Positions 63,225-64,000 of a DNA stretch of 64,000 nt are shown piece after piece. Origin of the DNA: Chitinophaga sp. LS1 (lineage in GTDB: Bacteria > Bacteroidota > Bacteroidia > Chitinophagales > Chitinophagaceae). Where the stretch lies: assembly GCF_034274695.1 (NCBI RefSeq), contig NZ_CP128362.1, positions 6,574,501-6,638,500 of the forward strand, read 5' to 3'. A program made the translations under genes and the position numbers. The first letter of the stretch is position 1; each line of letters opens with the position of its first letter. Below the pieces are notes generated by a model. That model saw only the letters and a program-made list of their open reading frames with translations. It made no database searches and was not told the DNA's origin.

Positions 63225-64000
63225 TTAAATCAGATGTAAGAAATTCTCCGCCAAAGGATCCATCTCACTAAAATACATACCCGGAGATGCTCCTACTATT
63301 TTCCTGAAATCTTTATTAAAATGTGCCTGATCACTATATCCCAGATCGAACAATATATCATTGTAATTCATCCTTGTGGACTTATATCGTTTACTAAAGG
63401 ATTTAATCCTGACAATTCCTGCATACTGCTTAGGACTCATCCCAACAAAATCAACAAACTTTCTCCTGAAATTCCGCTCACTCATCAAATGCGCATGATG
63501 CAGTAAACTTACATCCAGGTTCCCCTCAGCCACATGAATATCGCTCACTGCATGTAATATATTATGCTGGTAATGCTCCTGCTGATAATCCCCTATAAAT
63601 TTCATCAGCAACTTTTCCAGAAAATAATGCCGCTGGATCTCTGAAGGGAAACCTGCCAAACGCTCCAGTAATAAGTAAATATCCTTTCCGAATACATCCC
63701 CTGCATCTAAAGTCGACGCCTTTATATGCGCTAAACTATCTTTTATAAACAGATGCGCTGTACCAGGCTGAAAAACAACCCCTACCAGATGCACCTTATC
63801 TGCATAACAAAGAAAACTTTTGTCGGGATACAGCCCTGTTAAAGATACCGCCGGCATAAGGTTAAACTTTACTTCATCGCGGGACAAACTGACAGCCTCT
63901 CCTAAATTAAAAACCAGGTCCAGTGTACCATCGGGAAGACGGCGGTGAATAGCAATATTACCTTGTACTGCAAGAACAGAGTAAAAACATTGTATATATT
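63225..64000 (-). CDS. AraC-family regulator with DUF6597 domain, 5' end beyond window
   Basis: The frame is open from the stop at 63225 to the window edge without a start, so the N-terminus is missing; the internal TTG at 63887 is not the true start. The visible N-terminal part (HRRLPDGTLDLVFNLGEAV) matches DUF6597. The C-terminus is an AraC domain (VSLLHHAHLMSERNFRRKFVDFVG; YNDILFDLGYSDQAHFNKDFRKIVGASPGMYF). These regulators respond to unknown ligands. Confidence 0.9.
   Translation of the reverse strand, partial: YIQCFYSVLAVQGNIAIHRRLPDGTLDLVFNLGEAVSLSRDEVKFNLMPAVSLTGLYPDKSFLCYADKVHLVGVVFQPGTAHLFIKDSLAHIKASTLDAGDVFGKDIYLLLERLAGFPSEIQRHYFLEKLLMKFIGDYQQEHYQHNILHAVSDIHVAEGNLDVSLLHHAHLMSERNFRRKFVDFVGMSPKQYAGIVRIKSFSKRYKSTRMNYNDILFDLGYSDQAHFNKDFRKIVGASPGMYFSEMDPLAENFLHLI

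Overview
The window looks like a chromosome segment of a Chitinophaga-like member of the Bacteroidota. The evidence is moderate GC, Bacteroidota-type -7 promoter elements (TAnnTTTG), a glycogen synthase/phosphorylase fusion, RHS-type toxin tips, a DUF6597 AraC regulator and many SPII-type lipoproteins. I recognised no tRNA, rRNA or CRISPR array.

Region A (1-17224, all minus strand) is one long, tightly packed operon that runs off the left edge. It encodes about two dozen mostly unrecognisable proteins. Many have a single membrane segment next to a basic tail. Around them sit a DarB-like methylase/strawberry-notch helicase, a peptidoglycan-binding protein, a YkuD-like protein, a transglutaminase-like cysteine protease, an LEA2/WHy protein, coiled-coil proteins and several small beta-rich proteins. 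No terminase, portal, tail or conjugation gene is visible. My best reading is the virion/late module of a membrane-containing, tailless virus-like element. Several of its proteins share a short Gly-rich (L/I/M)xG(L/F) motif, and a row of six 10-bp repeats (16392-16451) precedes the structural block.

Region B (17228-28301) is a decaying island. An IS66 element without target duplication abuts the operon. A catalytically degraded integrase C-terminus and four small island genes follow. Next comes a tandemly duplicated cassette (SGNH lipoprotein, candidate immunity gene, RHS-tip nuclease toxin). Copy 1 has lost its toxin core and carries an intact IS1595-family element with an 8-bp duplication. 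A second, N-terminal integrase fragment closes the island.

Region C (28327-32817) holds a DHFR-family gene and a three-gene operon: a ferritin-like protein with a nine-cysteine tail carrying two CKxxGGC motifs, a DUF692/MNIO oxidase and a DUF2063 partner. This looks like an unusual MNIO peptide-modification system in which the substrate is fused to an enzyme-like domain.

Region D (33142-46244) has an inactive-looking signal-peptidase-like protein, a phosphoethanolamine transferase, a stretch of decayed genes, a five-gene operon (class III aminotransferase, zinc alcohol dehydrogenase, HAD phosphatase, MFS exporter, DUF1349), lipoproteins and an MBL/rhodanese persulfide dioxygenase-like enzyme.

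Region E (46245-56872) has a secreted DNA/RNA endonuclease, an MgtA-type P-ATPase, a receiver/Crp hybrid regulator, a 1320-aa glycogen synthase-phosphorylase fusion and a universal stress protein. TGAT-N4-ATCA palindromes upstream of the ATPase and of the glycogen gene suggest a small Crp/Fnr regulon run by the adjacent regulator.

Region F (56982-64000) has ordinary chromosomal genes: a hypothetical, a WG/Sel1 repeat protein, an SDR with an AraC regulator, a ketoacyl-ACP synthase III and an AraC/DUF6597 regulator that runs off the right edge.
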